Shown piece by piece: positions 11,139 to 24,160 of a stretch of DNA of 64,000 nucleotides. The notes under the pieces were generated by a model. The model ran no database searches. It saw only the letters and a program-made list of their open reading frames with translations, and was not told the DNA's origin. The translations under genes and the position numbers were made by a program. The DNA lies in the NCBI GenBank assembly GCA_012932295.1, contig JAAONU010000004.1:24126872-24190871 (forward strand). Reading direction: 5' to 3'. Source of the stretch: Cyclina sinensis (lineage: Eukaryota; Mollusca; Bivalvia; Venerida; Veneridae). Each line of letters starts with the position of its first letter. Position 1 is the first letter of the stretch.

Positions 11139-14100
11139 TCAGCTGTCATCGGTTGTTTTAACAAATTTTGCTATAAAGAAGCCTATGGTATCATTGTCTG
11201 TGAAATATTTGGACTTAGTTGTTACACCAGTGGGATCAAATCTCTGTAGCATGTTACACTGTAAGCTTGTGAGACCCTTACATGGTCTCCCTACATCTCC
11301 TAAATGGGGGGTCTGAAAAAGAAACATATACATGTAAACACTTGAACAAATTCTGTTTATTCTTGTATTATTTGTTCTGAAATAACTGCATCACAAATTA
11401 ATCCCATGAGGTTAAGAAAATTCATATACCCTGGACAGGGTCAAAATCCACAACCCACTGCTTGCAAGACGTGTTGTAGTCAGTGACATGAGAAATCTGT
11501 CACTTCATGCACTACTCTCTGAATACAAATTTAAAGGTTCTCTTTAAGAAAAAGGCCTATTTCTTTTTGAGAAAGACACTTGCACTTTTTCAAGTGTTCT
11601 TAATTATGTTCTCTCAAATATCTATCTTTTGTGTTACCTAGAATCAGGATTTATTTTCAAGGTCCAGCAAATTCCCAGTAAATTACAAAGTTCATGGTGA
11701 ATTCTTTCTTAAATAGCACTTTGAAATATTTAATGTCAAACAGGCATATTTCAGATTATCTGCTGTATTATCAAATACTATTACTGATGGCTGTCTTTTT
11801 AAACTAATTGGAAAATAGACAATTTTTACTCACATTCTCTGTTTATATGCAGTTTTTGAGATTAAACCTACCTGTTCTGCTAATTTCAGACAAGGATACT
11901 TCTCAAGCATCCAAACCACCTGTCTTTCATTTTCCTCCATTGTAATTGTACATGTACTATATACCAGAACACCACCTTTCTTTAACAACTGAACACCCTA
12001 CAAAGGTCAAGACACAATATTTGATATGTACAGAAACTAATGACCTACCAAAACCAAATAAGAGATCAAAACTGAACTCTTATGTTTCTGAAAAATACAC
12101 TGTACTGGGAAACTAAACATTAAACAATGGATGTTGATCTATAAACTTAGATTTATGCAAAGTAAAAAAATGAAATGTATGCCTATACAACTGTTTTAAA
12201 TATCTTTGACAGAAACAAGAATATTGCAATGCTCCGCATGGTGTCAGTTAAATAGACTATAACAACAACCTGGGTAAAGAAATTTATTCAAATGGAATGC
12301 CTCTTTAAGAAACAATCAAGATTTTGTAAAACATACAAGAGATATCTTTAATATGTATGTATCATTCAAAAAATGGAATTCTGTTACAGAAGAAATGATT
12401 ACTTTTTCATTTAAACTGGAGAGATCCTGTACACGATATGACTACCATAAAACATTGAAAGAGAACTGAATAATTCTACTAAAGGACACATTCCCTCTTG
12501 TCTCCACAATACCTCTTCTTGAGAGGCACTACTGCGCACACCAAGTTTAATGTTATGATGTTGATGTTGTAGAAAATCAATTTATCAAACTTATATTGTA
12601 AAAAGTGTGGGGTGGAGAAACAGATATGTGTAGTGTATGTATGTGCGTACATACAGCATCAATTACATAGCTTCACCTGGCAGTCAGTCTCTTTGAATGG
12701 GTCGGCTGTCAATATGTAGCTAGTGTATCAACATGCAGTAAACCGTGCATTTATTTTCATCGATTTCCCTGGAACCTAATAGTATTGTTTAGATTGGCTG
12801 TACTTACAGTTTCAATGAATCTCTTTTGGTATAGTGGATAGGAGTGTAAGGATTTTAGCGTCATTCTGTTGCGTGAAGACGGTCTCTGGCCTAGAGCACT
12901 ACATGGCACATCTAACAATACCCTGTCAAACGACTCAGGTGGGAAAGGGGGTGGACCTTTAATTTCTTGGGAGAAAAAAAAAACAACAGAAATAAGGTTT
13001 TTTTTGCATATACAAAGTTGATACATGTATCATTTTCCTGAAGCTTTCTTTTTTCAGATACAACAATGATAAATCAATGCTTCTGTTTGCTGTTCTAATC
13101 ATAAAAAAAATACTTAGAATATCAAACTTTTGAACTTTTTTTTTAATGTGTGGTGCATGATTATCTTTTATCATGCACCACAATTTTTTTTTTTCTTTTA
13201 AAAGAAAACTTATACAGACAACTTAAAACCAGACTCATTACAGAGAAATTATGGATTTCAAGATGACAGTGTGCACACAATAATTCAAGAATCATTGCTC
13301 AATTCAATACAACAAATTTTTTTCACCATAGTGCATCTTTTCTTTAGACAACAGACAATATAATTACCTCAGATACTCTGTAATATTCCAACATACTGTA
13401 ACTGCTAATTTAGAAATGAAAGCTAGCATTTTCTAACTAAAAGGCCACAATTTTAGACAAATGTAGTAAATATGTTTAAGTAAAGAACATCACATAATAT
13501 TTGTCTGAACTTTTTAACTTACCTGCTTTTTCATCTAAACACTTAGTGGAATCCTGTGCGTAACTTTCAACACAGGTAAGCTTCCATCTTTGAACGTTGG
13601 TAACAATTTTTTCCACTTTGATGGCACTTTTATCCAAAGCGATTACCCTTCCCTGAAGCAATAAGTATTGACACAACTACACAATTTATTTCAGAATACC
13701 TAATGTTGATACCACAAGGCCACGTAACTGACAAATCCTAATGAAGATTTTCATTATTCTGATTTTGTGTAAACAGAGCAAGAATCGGAAAGTTTTCAGT
13801 TCCAGAAACACAGTATTCATGCTCAATACATAACACTGTTATACAAGACTTTGGTTTCGACCACTTTGCCATTTTATACTTTAACAATCACTTTTTAATC
13901 AGAACAACTACTATGGTAAAAAGCAAAAAGTCAAGTGTTACTTATGGCTTCTTATGGCTTCTTAGATATTTTTATTTTTACAACCGTTTAATCAAATATT
14001 TTCAAAGCTTACCTTATCTTTCATGAGAGTTGCAATGTGATTGGTTTTCCCTCCTAAAACACAGAAAATATCATACTTAAGTAATGAGCAACATTAAGCC

Positions 14101-17100
14101 TGTATCACTTAGGGTACTAAGATAAAGCTGTTCAGTTTTTTTCTTTTCAGACTTTGATTTTACAGCATTTAGAAAAAGTAATTTATCAATGTTAACCTTC
14201 TTCAAAATAACAAATTAAGTAAGATTTCATGGAATTTATGATTGCCGAAAATCAAATTACATGTCAAAAGATTGTTTAAAATTATCAAAACTGGCTAGAT
14301 CTCTCACTTATAGCTTAAGATATATGCACACTGTACTTAATAAACCAACTGAACTTCAGCGAACTCAGGTTTACCATTTCTTTCACCAACATACTGACTG
14401 GGGATCAAACCAGGATCTGATTTGTGTTAGAAACAGTGAAACTGAGGCCATTGAAGATGGACTTTAAAGAGTGTATAAAGAAATACATAAGATATTCACT
14501 AATTTTGTACAATAAGCAGAGCTAGCCTACCAGGGGAAGCACACATGTCTATGACAGTTTCACCAGGTTGCGGATCCAACACCAGACTACACACAATGGA
14601 CGGAAGATTCTGAGCAAACACAATATCTGGCAGCACATCATCAAGACTCGGAGCCTCATATAGTGGTTGTGTCATCTTTATACCTACACCCCTATACAGA
14701 GACAGAAGGTTCTATATAAAATCTGCTCTACAATTCTAATCAGGATTAACACACCCTCAATGGGCTGATTACAAGATTAGTAGGGTCCCTTTTGATTCTT
14801 CAATATAAAGTTTAGTCTATGATAGCATTTTCAATAAGATATCCATATTAAAGTTTTTTTTAATTAAAAAAACTTCTAAATCAATTTTGTGTTTTTGATA
14901 TTCTGACAAATGACTGATCTTAGTTCTATAAACTTTTCTGTCCATTATTAAAATCTTTGCCAAAGTACTTATAAACAACAGCGCTTTTCAAAAAAAGACA
15001 AAGATATACCTGAGTTTGACATGAGCAGCACAGAATATCTGATCTCTGCTGAGTTGCATGACACCACAGCCAACATAAAGTTTACGTTCTTTGTATTCAT
15101 CTTTCATACCCTTGAGACAATGGCCATCTAAATCAGCATACACTGCAACTGTCTCTCCAGCAGCTAAATCTGAGCATAATAACATAATAACATAACATTG
15201 TAACATTTGGTAATTTTTCACATGTGTCTATAATATCACTAAAAAATATTAATCTGATTTTCTCAACTTTTATTAAAATTCTTAACAACATTATTTCTTG
15301 ATCATCACACCTTATAGAAAAAGCAAGAGGTTGGTTCTTAGATCACGCATCTATGAACTTGAATACTCTCACTTGACAGTGCATATAGCACTAGTTCTCT
15401 TTATACCCATCAAAGGCATTTCAGCTCTGCAAAAGAGCAGTTCCTTATAAACACCACTACTAAAACAATTATTGCATTAGACCATGCTACTACATAGAAA
15501 ATGTCGAAAGAAGAATTTTAATCCACTGTTTCACGATATAAGCACGTAAAATAAATGTTTAGAAGTGTCCTAAAATTCATAAGAAATCATTATTCATTCA
15601 TAAATAAAAATACAATGTATACAATAAACAAAATCAATAAAAATAAAATTAACAAAGTTTCTCAAAGACTACGAATACTAAAATTTAAATAAAGATATAA
15701 TTTAATTGTAAATCAAAATATGCAGAATACAGAAAAAAATAAAAAAAGAACAAAGTTTCTCACAGGCTGGGGCTCCCATAATTCCAAGGACAAAGACATC
15801 TGCCCCACGCAGCACTGCCATACCACATGCAAGATCCACTATCACTTCTTTCTTAACCTAAATACATATTTCAAAAATTTATATATATATCAAGCAGTGA
15901 GTAGAATTGGCAGCTCTCTACCACACTGAGCAGGATTTTTTCAGATATACTGTACAACAATGATGGTACAAAATATGGGCAGCATCTATTGAACACTAAG
16001 ATTCTATGGCTTAAACACAGTTCTGCTTAAGACATTAGCTACATTTGTAAGTTACAGTTAACAGTGATAGCTTAAACAATTTCAATCAATGCAGTCAAGC
16101 TTTCTTCTGCCAAGTTTTCATGATGCCAATTAACTGAATCAAATTAAGACGAAACTTCAATTCTCAAAAAGTTTATGAAACATGTTAATTAAGGTGATTA
16201 TTACAGGTGTATGTCTTATGAAACAAAGTGAAGAGTTGTGTTACGTAACCCTAGAAATATAAAACTTCAACACTCTGACACACACTTATCCCAGGAACTT
16301 ACATCAGGTGGTCTGGAGTTAGGTCCCCTGCTTGGTATCACAAGAACATCTTTCAGAGCAGGATGTAACACAATAGGTGGTGGGTTGCTTCCTTTGTCAA
16401 CATATTGCTGAAATGGATATAAAGAATGTTTAGAGAGCAGTTTTAAAGTTCTAGTTACATTTTATTTGTAACTAAAACCAGAAGAATTTCCCAGAAGCCA
16501 AAAGACATACATGTTAATTTTATACAATGATATCAGTGAGGTTTCACAGATATTGTATTTTCTTCAGAATTACAGACCAACAGTTTAGATGACTGACATT
16601 TATAAACAAAATAAGTTTATTAAAAACTGCTCTGTTTTTACAAGTATCCAATGTCATATGAAACAAAGAGGGCTCGGTAAAAAAGATAAAAAGATCCCAT
16701 GAATTAATATATAAAAGGTAAAGAATTATGAATAAATTCAACATATCTGACTGAGAGGACTTTCTGCTATAAAAACTAAACAATCTCAGTAAAACTAACT
16801 TTTTCCAGTTCTGCTTTGAGTTCTCTTGCCACTTCATGTTTATCATGTTGTAGTGTGTTTACCCTGAGGGTTGTTACAGCAGGTGGGGTCCCTAGCTGAT
16901 GAAGGAGTCTGTAATATCTCTCATCATTCTGGTCATCCTCATCTTCTATCTCCTAGTTAAGAGGAAGTAATAAAACATTTCAAGAATGGAAAACAAGTGA
17001 GAAAAAAAATGAGATTGTCACCTCAGACATAGCCAGGACAATTTCAACTGTACTGCTATGGCAAATTGAATTTTTGGATGGAGCTGTCTTTTTTACATGG

Positions 17101-17760
17101 GAGAGAATTATGCCAAGCAAGTTGGGTGACTTTGACAGTATGTCAAATACTTTTTCAAACTGCCACTTATAGTTCATTTGTGTTCCATCAAACAGTCTTT
17201 GACCTTAATTATACTTAAAAACCTGCCACCCAACAGGTCAATAACTTCAGCCTTACAGCCTTTTCTTTTTTTGTTTTTATCTTTTGATCAATTTGTAAGA
17301 CCAGCCATATAGTTTACTTTAAACTTATTTATTTTACATCAAATTGGAAGCAAGTTCCTGCAGCTTATATTTATTCCTCTCGATGACTGCTTCCAGGGTT
17401 CAAACCAGTACTCATGCCAATAGTGAAGAATGTGGAATGGCTTCAGATCCAGAGCTCTAACCCATCGACAACTGCTTCCCCCCCCCCCCCCCCCCCCCTA
17501 GGCATATAGGATAACTGTACCCCTGGCTAATTGTTCTCAAATATTGTAACGTGAAAGACAACTTAATCATCAGAAACCATGTAAAATACGTCTCAGATCT
17601 AAGCAGTCATCATAGCAAGTATCTACACATTTCTTCAAGATATTCTATCTAACTTTGAATGAAACCTTACTAAGTCTCCTTTCCATGTTTGTCTCAAAAA
17701 GTCAGAAACTTCCTTTTCAAGCAGTAAAGGGGGTAAAAATGTTTCTCCGTCGCCTGACAT
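11139..17760 (-). CDS. NSUN6: NSUN6, tRNA/mRNA cytosine-5 methyltransferase (11 exons)
   Basis: Spliced 461-aa protein (human NSUN6 is 469). Exons in transcript order: 17760-17671, 16952-16800, 16407-16303, 15857-15764, 15163-15010, 14691-14531, 14053-14013, 13652-13523, 12965-12808, 11997-11872 and 11312-11139. All introns are GT/AG and all phases close. An N-terminal NSUN6 segment is followed by a PUA domain (about 108-202, RGADVF, SAGETVAVYADLDG) and a Rossmann-fold methyltransferase. Visible motifs are the SAM-binding DMCASPGGKT (247-256), ALDK (271-274), motif IV PCS with Cys331 and motif VI STCT with the catalytic Cys378. The C-terminus has the family ending QRFDP...IGFFIAKFVK. Known role of the family: m5C at C72 of tRNA-Cys and tRNA-Thr and at some mRNA sites. 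Both catalytic cysteines are intact, so it is probably active. The start is the first ATG after in-frame stops. An upstream ORF exists at 18346-18179. Confidence 0.95.
13149..13182. repeat. Perfect 13-bp inverted repeat in an NSUN6 intron
   Basis: TGTGGTGCATGAT (13149-13161) is followed after an 8-nt spacer by its exact reverse complement (13170-13182). Both sides are flanked by T runs of nine or more. The hairpin would form in NSUN6 pre-mRNA between exons 8 and 9. The stem is too short for a typical miRNA precursor. Confidence 0.8.
17383..17477 (-). mobile_element. SINE family C fragment in NSUN6 intron 1
   Basis: Shares the tail-side phrase GATGACTGCTTCC and an ATCCAGAGC...TCTA...CC head segment (minus-strand A-box-like GGGTTAGAGC) with the better copy at 63210-63352. 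The part containing the B box is missing. It is followed directly by a 21-base C run. Confidence 0.55.
17478..17498. repeat. Homopolymer C tract (21 bases)
   Basis: An unbroken run of C immediately after the SINE-C fragment, inside NSUN6 intron 1. Its length may be unreliable in the assembly. Confidence 0.9.
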
Positions 17761-18178
17761 CGATAAATATATAGCCTGTTACTTTACATAGAAATATGCA
17801 ACATATTTGTTTGCAAACTGGCTATTCCTCCAATTTAAAGAGTAGTTTGTGAAAGGAGACCACTCTCAAATCTGCGGTTACAAGGAACTAAATTTCTTAG
17901 GCTGTGATGGTGTGCATGAGCAATCTCCCACGCAGTGATCTCCCCTTATAGGATTAGATCTCTGCCGTCACAACATTTTCGTCAAGATTTTTGACGATAT
18001 GATTTTTTTTCAATTTTGATTTTTTTAAAAAAGTAAACACGGTTTTGCTAATGTTTCAAGACTGTTAGGTATTAGATGTGAACTAAAATAAAAAATAATT
18101 TCGGAGACTTTAGAAGAGAATAATTTTTAAAATCGCATCGTTTATTTCAAAACAATATGACCGCTTTTGAAAAAGAAA

Positions 18179-18346
18179 TCATTCAAGTAACCAGTTTGCC
18201 TCCACTACTGTACTAAAGTTCTTTTTTAACAGAAATGAAATTTTGTCAATCATATCGGCAGACTTGATACCAGAGCTCAAATTATAGTGTCGCTGTTTCT
18301 CACAGATAAAACAATTTTCTAACGGTTTCTTTGGCGTATCCGCCAT
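18179..18346 (-). CDS. Small ORF upstream of NSUN6 (55 codons), possible first exon or leader ORF
   Basis: The minus-strand ATG at 18346 sits in a strong initiation context (AAGATGGCGG, also a match to the YY1 core often found near animal transcription starts). It opens 55 codons ending TGA at 18179. The peptide begins MADTPKKPLENCFICEK and has a CxxC pair (Cys12, Cys15) and a His at 20, reminiscent of half a zinc-binding site. No family was recognised. It lies 418 bp upstream of the NSUN6 start on the same strand. It could be an upstream ORF in the NSUN6 leader, the first exon of another gene, or chance. A CACGTG E-box lies at 18377-18382, just upstream. Confidence 0.3.
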   Translation of the reverse strand: MADTPKKPLENCFICEKQRHYNLSSGIKSADMIDKISFLLKKNFSTVVEANWLLE

Positions 18347-18459
18347 CTTGACACAATCATGTGATAAGACCATCATCACGTGATTCGTGTGAAGGCAGTG
18401 GTTACTGAGCGTAGCGTAACCGGTGCGCGGAGTTTGGTGCATGAGCAGTCTTAGGCATG

Positions 18460-20186
18460 AATATTATTAAGAGAAAGATGAATACTAGAATAAAACAAGG
18501 AAATACAATAACGCAGTATTTTCCAGGTTTGTACAAGATAAATAAATTGCAATAGCGACTCCTTATTCATTATTTTTAAGTTATTATCTTTGTGTACCGA
18601 AACTATGAAAAATTTGTATGTGTACTGTTTCATAGTGTAAGGATAAAGCCTGGCCCTTTTAACGAGTGTATATCAGTTGTATTTCTTTGTAATACGTTGT
18701 AATAAATTACTCATCAAGTTATACTTCTAGGGACATTCTTCGCTCAGTCACTAAGAAGGTCAAGTGGAACGAGCTATGCCAGCGCGGACCTCGGGAGCCC
18801 TAGCCATGGTACTGATACGGAAGCTGGGTCAGTAATTTGCCCTCTCGACTGAAAATTAACTGAGTAAAACCTTTTCTTTTATATCTTTCTTTTATCTTTG
18901 ATGCATATATTGTCTTGACCGTGTTCTTGTTTCTATCTTATCTCTCATTTTTCTCTTTATTTTCTATCAAGCACACCGTCAAAGAGTTGTCAAATATGAC
19001 AGATTGATGCACCATGTAGATGTAGATGTACTTATTCATCGAACGTCTTATATGGCATGTTTATAAATACACTAAAGCTTCAAGTTATGCAATATATTTT
19101 AATTTCTATTCCCAAAATCACGCAGAGTAAAGTTTTTGAGTCCTTTTAGAGACTTATCGCCCTTGCGGAATATTAACTGTTAAAATTCAATAATGACTTC
19201 TGTATTTGAGATTATTTATCATTGATATCGCTTTTTTAGGGTCTAAAACGCAGAACTGCAGACTAATGTACTCGAATTTATATGGGGATGGAAAAGGCTG
19301 AAGATGATAGGCATACAATGCATGTAGTTAACATATTTCTATTAAGCACTGAATCATTATCTTTAATTATTATAAAGTGTTATTGAACCAAAAAGATAAA
19401 TTACTATGAATAGGAACTTAATTGAGGCCCTGCTAGGAAGTATAAGATCATTCATTTAAATGATCAAAGCGGTTTGACATTTTTAATTTAGTCTAAGTGT
19501 TGGAAATCATACATTGCCCATTCATTTTCAAAAGCTTAAATAAAATGTTTTTATAACTATTTATTTCATAATATATGGTAGCAAACTGTTACCGCCTTAA
19601 TTAGTACACATATTATTTCATCTATAAGTTTAATGGTTGTGATTTGCGACATTATAACCTATATACTAGATCAAAACGGTCAGATCTAACAAATAAGAAT
19701 TAAGACAAATAATTACGTTTAGCAATAGTTTGACCATGATAGTGAAATGACGTTGCATGTAAAAAATTTTGTGTTCTCTTTTGAATGTCTAATTTCTGAG
19801 GTATTTTATCTTAAGTGTATACATATACGCTAGAGAGATGGAACCTGTGCCCCCACCCCCGCGAATGTCACAGATAAAATTAAGAAAACTGTAAATATTT
19901 ATTACTAACAAACTTGCCGAAATTGTTAAATAGACACTCTATTTGTCCTCTCAATTATAGTGGAGCTATCTTTGATCGTGGTCATCTGACGTAGCCGGTC
20001 ACACAGATTTGCTTTTAATGTGGTTAAAGTATGCATGTTACACAGAATGACATAAATAATGCATGATTTTATTTCATAATAACCTATCTTACCTTATTAT
20101 TTTTAAAATGACAAATTTATTTATCAGTCTCAGTAGTCTATTTTTCAGCGATTTCAGGTATGTGATGGCATGACAGCTCTATATGT
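18460..20186. other. Intergenic stretch, nothing recognised
   Basis: Between the NSUN6 5' region and the repeats near 20.2 kb. AT-rich with no supported exon, RNA gene or repeat family. Confidence 0.4.
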
Positions 20187-20345
20187 CCCAATATTTGATT
20201 TAGCCTTGGGCTCCAAAAATAACAGACATAGAAAGTATGTTATTTACTTTATATATCATGCATGACAACAAATATGTTATCTGCGTTTCTGGATTGACAC
20301 TAAAATTACCTTAAAAAAAATGCTATTTTCATCTCAGTAATTGAC
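20187..20345 (+). repeat. Diverged direct repeat, copy 1 (partner 22201-22380)
   Basis: Phrases such as ATTTAGCCTTGGGCTCCAAA, TATATCATGCATGACAACAA and ATGCTATTTTCATCT recur in the same order about 2 kb downstream with small indels. No protein or tRNA signature is present. Confidence 0.75.
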
Positions 20346-20443
20346 TGAATGATTTTGCACCAGTACTTATTTTGAAATAATTTAATTTGTTTTGCACGTT
20401 GAACACTTCAAAATTTGGGTGACCACGAAGAAAAACAACAAGA

Positions 20444-21085
20444 GGGACATGATAGCCCTGTCTCCCTAGCTTCAGTACCCGTTCACCTGAAACGTTTTCA
20501 TGATGACCCAGTTGAAAATATGGCCGCTAGCCAGTTACCTACTTTTGACCCCTGATGATCAGCTATTGAAAATAATATATTTATCATCAACAATCATCCG
20601 TAAATTTTCCATGATCAGGTAGAAAACGTAGTCTCTAACAAGGTGCTCTAAGTACTTTTGACCCACCGAAGAACCTGACGAAGATATCATTGATCAAGAA
20701 TTGCTCTGACAAATTTTCATACTTACCAGTATAACAATATGGCCGCTAAATAGGTGAATTACTTTTTCAATCCACATGACTCATTTTTTAAACTTGACTT
20801 AGAAATTATCAGACAATAATTTTGACCAAAAATATGATGACTGTATGAATGCAAAATGCGACTCCAAGAGTGTTTATAAGGCCTTTTATTTGAGCCAGTG
20901 ACCTAGTTTCTGACTCTAGATGAACTGACATAGAAACCATCAACACAAACATTTTGACGAAAACCATGATGATGATATGGTATTCTGAATACATAAAATT
21001 TCTTAACATTCGCATAAGTTTTACATTTATGAAGCCAAGTAAAATTCTCGAGTATTCTGAATTAATTGTCAAATGAAAAAAAAAA
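20444..21085. repeat. Tandem-core element fragment
   Basis: Begins with AAGAGGGACATGATAGCCCT, which has a short internal dyad (GGGacatgatagCCC). It continues with repeated phrases (ATATGGCCGCTA at about 20520 and 20738, and TTTTGACCC repeats). It resembles a degenerate hairpin/tandem-core element. The right end is not defined. Confidence 0.4.
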
Positions 21086-21126
21086 AATCGAGAGTTTAAA
21101 GGCATGACCTGAAATAACTTAGGGAG

Positions 21127-21414
21127 TTTTTTTATTTGAGTTTATCAAATTCGATACCGGTTGCCCATATGACCGACGCCCCATGAAGAGATTAGTTATT
21201 TTATGCTGTGGGGGTAAGTGCAAGATACAGACAGCACCCTATTCCCGAGATACCCCTGGTTCTTTTGCATGCTCAGTGTACAGCACTGACACAGGGGACC
21301 TCGCTTTAACGTCTCATCCTAAAGACAGTAATATTAGTGGAAGAACGGTGATAGATCTCGCGACCCCTGGGTTACTAGTCCTGCGCGTTACCACTGGACC
21401 ACTGTTCCGCTCCT
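21127..21414 (-). mobile_element. SINE family A, copy 3
   Basis: Matches the copy at 2116-2412 throughout: CGGTTGCCCATATGACCGAC, ATGCTCAGTGTA and GACCTCG. A tRNA-like head follows with TGGTCCAGTGGTAACG on the minus strand. The B box is mutated. Open frames across it are by-products of the repeat. No convincing target-site duplication was found. Confidence 0.8.
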
Positions 21415-22070
21415 TCCTGAGAAATTCAAGATGTAATGTAAATTATTTACTTTTATACTTTTTTGTGAGCGTAGCGGTAAATACGACCTTGCCCGTCAGG
21501 CCTGAGTACTTAATAACATTTGATCCATGGCATGACAACCGATCCATAAATTGAAACATCGCTTAATGTAAAGATGATTTCAATGCAAAAAAAAAGAGAA
21601 ACCAGTGACATTTGCATTCAAATAGCAAGACAATCACTGTGAGTAATAATTTTGTTTAGTGTTAATTGAACCTGAATATTGTTTTCTTATTATGCTATGA
21701 CAGATATCGAAACAAAAGGTAATATTTCTCAGCCCTCTTTTTTTAATGAATTTAAAATTTATCAATATAATGTCAAATTTAAGTAAAGAAACGCGTCTTA
21801 TTATTGCAGATTTATTAAACAAATTAAAATAAATAGACAATACCTTGTTAAATGTAACTGTTATGTTGCTTTTTTGTAGATGTTACAATCATGAGTTTGT
21901 GCATGACATTATGCTTTGATTTTAAATATGTAAAAAGCCAGAGGTAATTGATATGATGATATGGCAATTTATCTGGAACTTGAAAACTTTCTTAAATTAT
22001 ATGAAATAAGACAAAAATATGCTTACAGACTATGTTATTGTTTAGTGCTAATTGTGGGAGCGTGACCATA

Positions 22071-22135
22071 ACACACACACACACACACGCACGCACGCAC
22101 GCACGCACGCACGCACACAACAACAACAACAACAA
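22071..22135. repeat. Compound microsatellite (AC)n(ACGC)n(CAA)n
   Basis: About nine AC units, then about seven ACGC units, then about six CAA units, without interruption. Confidence 0.95.
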
Positions 22136-22200
22136 AAGCAAAAAAACGTGTCCATGTGAGTACCAAGTAAATTTTCGGAGATATCCTTGTATAATCTTAT

Positions 22201-22380
22201 CATCCCAATATTGATTTAGCCTTGGGCTCCAAAGATAACAGACACAGACAGTTTATAATTGTAAATATGTTATCTACTTTATATATCATGCATGACAACA
22301 AATATGTTATCTGCGTTTCTGATGACAATAAAATTACACTCACAAAAAAATGCTATTTTCATCTTAGTAATTGACTGATT
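22201..22380 (+). repeat. Diverged direct repeat, copy 2 (partner 20187-20345)
   Basis: Collinear with 20187-20345 over most of its length, with an extra segment of about 15 bp (AATTGTAAAT region). The compound microsatellite and a SINE-A copy lie between the two. Confidence 0.75.
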
Positions 22381-23956
22381 AAAAACAATTTCTGAATGCG
22401 TTCAATCCACAAGATTTCTGCTTCAAACATCAGAATGCAGTAATTTTAAAATATCAAATTGCTGAAGTAAAACTGAAATTTTAAAAACACTGGCAAGACT
22501 AGTTAACCATTGTCACGTTTCGACATATATCAATATATAAAGTATAAACAAAGGTATTCCATGACTTACAATGTGTTGTTTTTTAACTTAAAAATGTGAA
22601 GAGCCTTGTGCAACGAGATAAATGAATACAAGTAAAAGCACAAATAATAGCTGTTAAAAAAGAGAAAAAAACATGTATGGTTTGTTAGTTCGTGCTCCTT
22701 ATTCTAATTCTCATCTTCCCAAGGTTTCATACGTGCGTTTTAAATAAATCTTTTTTATAAAGACTTGCGTGTACTTCTATAAATACTTGTTAACCGCCCC
22801 TCGCCTACTAGTTTTTATCAACGCCCCTTATCAGCAGTACATACTGAGCTAAACGTTTCGCCGATATAGCGGAATTCCCACATCATTTGTAAAATATCGG
22901 CGTGTATCTCTAACTGTTAGTTTAACTGAATAGGAAGCTGTATACACATAACGATGTATGTCACTTTACAGTAGTGTGTGAACAATAGTAAACCGTGGAG
23001 TGTTTTAGGATTAAACGGAAATTCAGAGGTAGGTTTGAACGTTTGATGTAGTCATACACTTTCAATGTATCATACAATGACTATCTTTTATCGTACTGTT
23101 CACTGCCTTCGAGTAATTTATCATCATGCATGTAACACAAATTACATGCACAGGGGCGTTGCCTGCCCCTTTAACACAGGTAAATTTGTGTACTGAAGTG
23201 GAAAGTTATTTTAGAATTTTTGAAACACGAAATACAGATTGAGGAGAAGTAGGCCTATATGCTTCCTGATTATGCACGTCGCGTGATGTGACTCACACGC
23301 TAATGTACTCATCGTTATCATATAAGTCGCATAACAAAATGGCATATCCGATTTCTGTGTGTGTAGCGAAGTCGAGATGGTATAATTATTGAACGAAAGG
23401 AAGTAAACTCTTATCACAGCTAATCATCTTTCATAACTAAATTGTATTTTTATATCACATGCCAGAGATAGGGTTTTGCTAGCCACAAATGAAACTTCTC
23501 TGGCCGATGGAGGACCATGGTTTCGAGCTCTGTTATTATCCACGTGACTTCTTCCGTGAGCGTTGAATCTGAGAAAAGATGAACCAGTACTGGTATAAAT
23601 TAGGGATAGCAATCTATTTGACGCGATCTCAAGGGATGTTGAGCGAATTTTGTGTATGAAATATTTCCAATCGATTTTTGCTTTAATTAAACCTGTCCAC
23701 AAATTGTGTACGTCGAAATGTTTCAGCAAGTAATTAAAGGCCATGATAAGCCTTAAACAAGTGAGTACGAGGTTGCTATGGAGACGGTTTTCGAATGCAT
23801 TAAATGGAGCACTTAAAAATATAAAGCATATTTGAAACAAGAAGGTGATGTTAGTAATCGGTATGACATTTAATTTTAATTAGTTGTATGAACGTGAATA
23901 ACATACCCTAGTATCTTTCTGACTAGAGTCATATTTGTCATTGGAACCGTGTTTCA

Positions 23957-24160
23957 GTAAGACCGACGCCACCTGAAGGGTTTAGTAGGATACAGAAAGC
24001 GTCCCATTCCAGACACACACCTGGCTCTTTTACATGCTCAGTTTAAAGCATCGATACAGGGAACCTCGGTTTAATGTAATCACTTGAACAAGTGGTGCAG
24101 GGGTGGTGGTGGTGGGGGGGGGGGGGCGTTGAACTCACGGTTGTAACATAGTTAAGCTCA
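23957..24160 (-). mobile_element. SINE family A, degenerate copy 4, with G tract
   Basis: GATACAGAAAGCGTCCCATT, TTTTACATGCTCAG and AACCTCGGTTTAATGT align with the other family A copies. The tRNA-like head is badly decayed and is interrupted by 13 consecutive G at 24114-24126. Confidence 0.6.

Noticed and set aside
14365..14460. tRNA-like segment in an NSUN6 intron (minus-strand GGTTTGATCCC)
   Set aside because: Only a B-box-like match. No A box at the right distance and no SINE body.
21183..21554. 123-codon plus-strand frame
   Set aside because: It runs across a SINE family A copy. The same peptide pieces appear wherever the SINE does.
23424..23840. 138-codon minus-strand frame
   Set aside because: The longest unexplained frame, but with no recognisable domain or clear splice or promoter context. 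Its composition looks random. RNA-seq or a protein search would decide.
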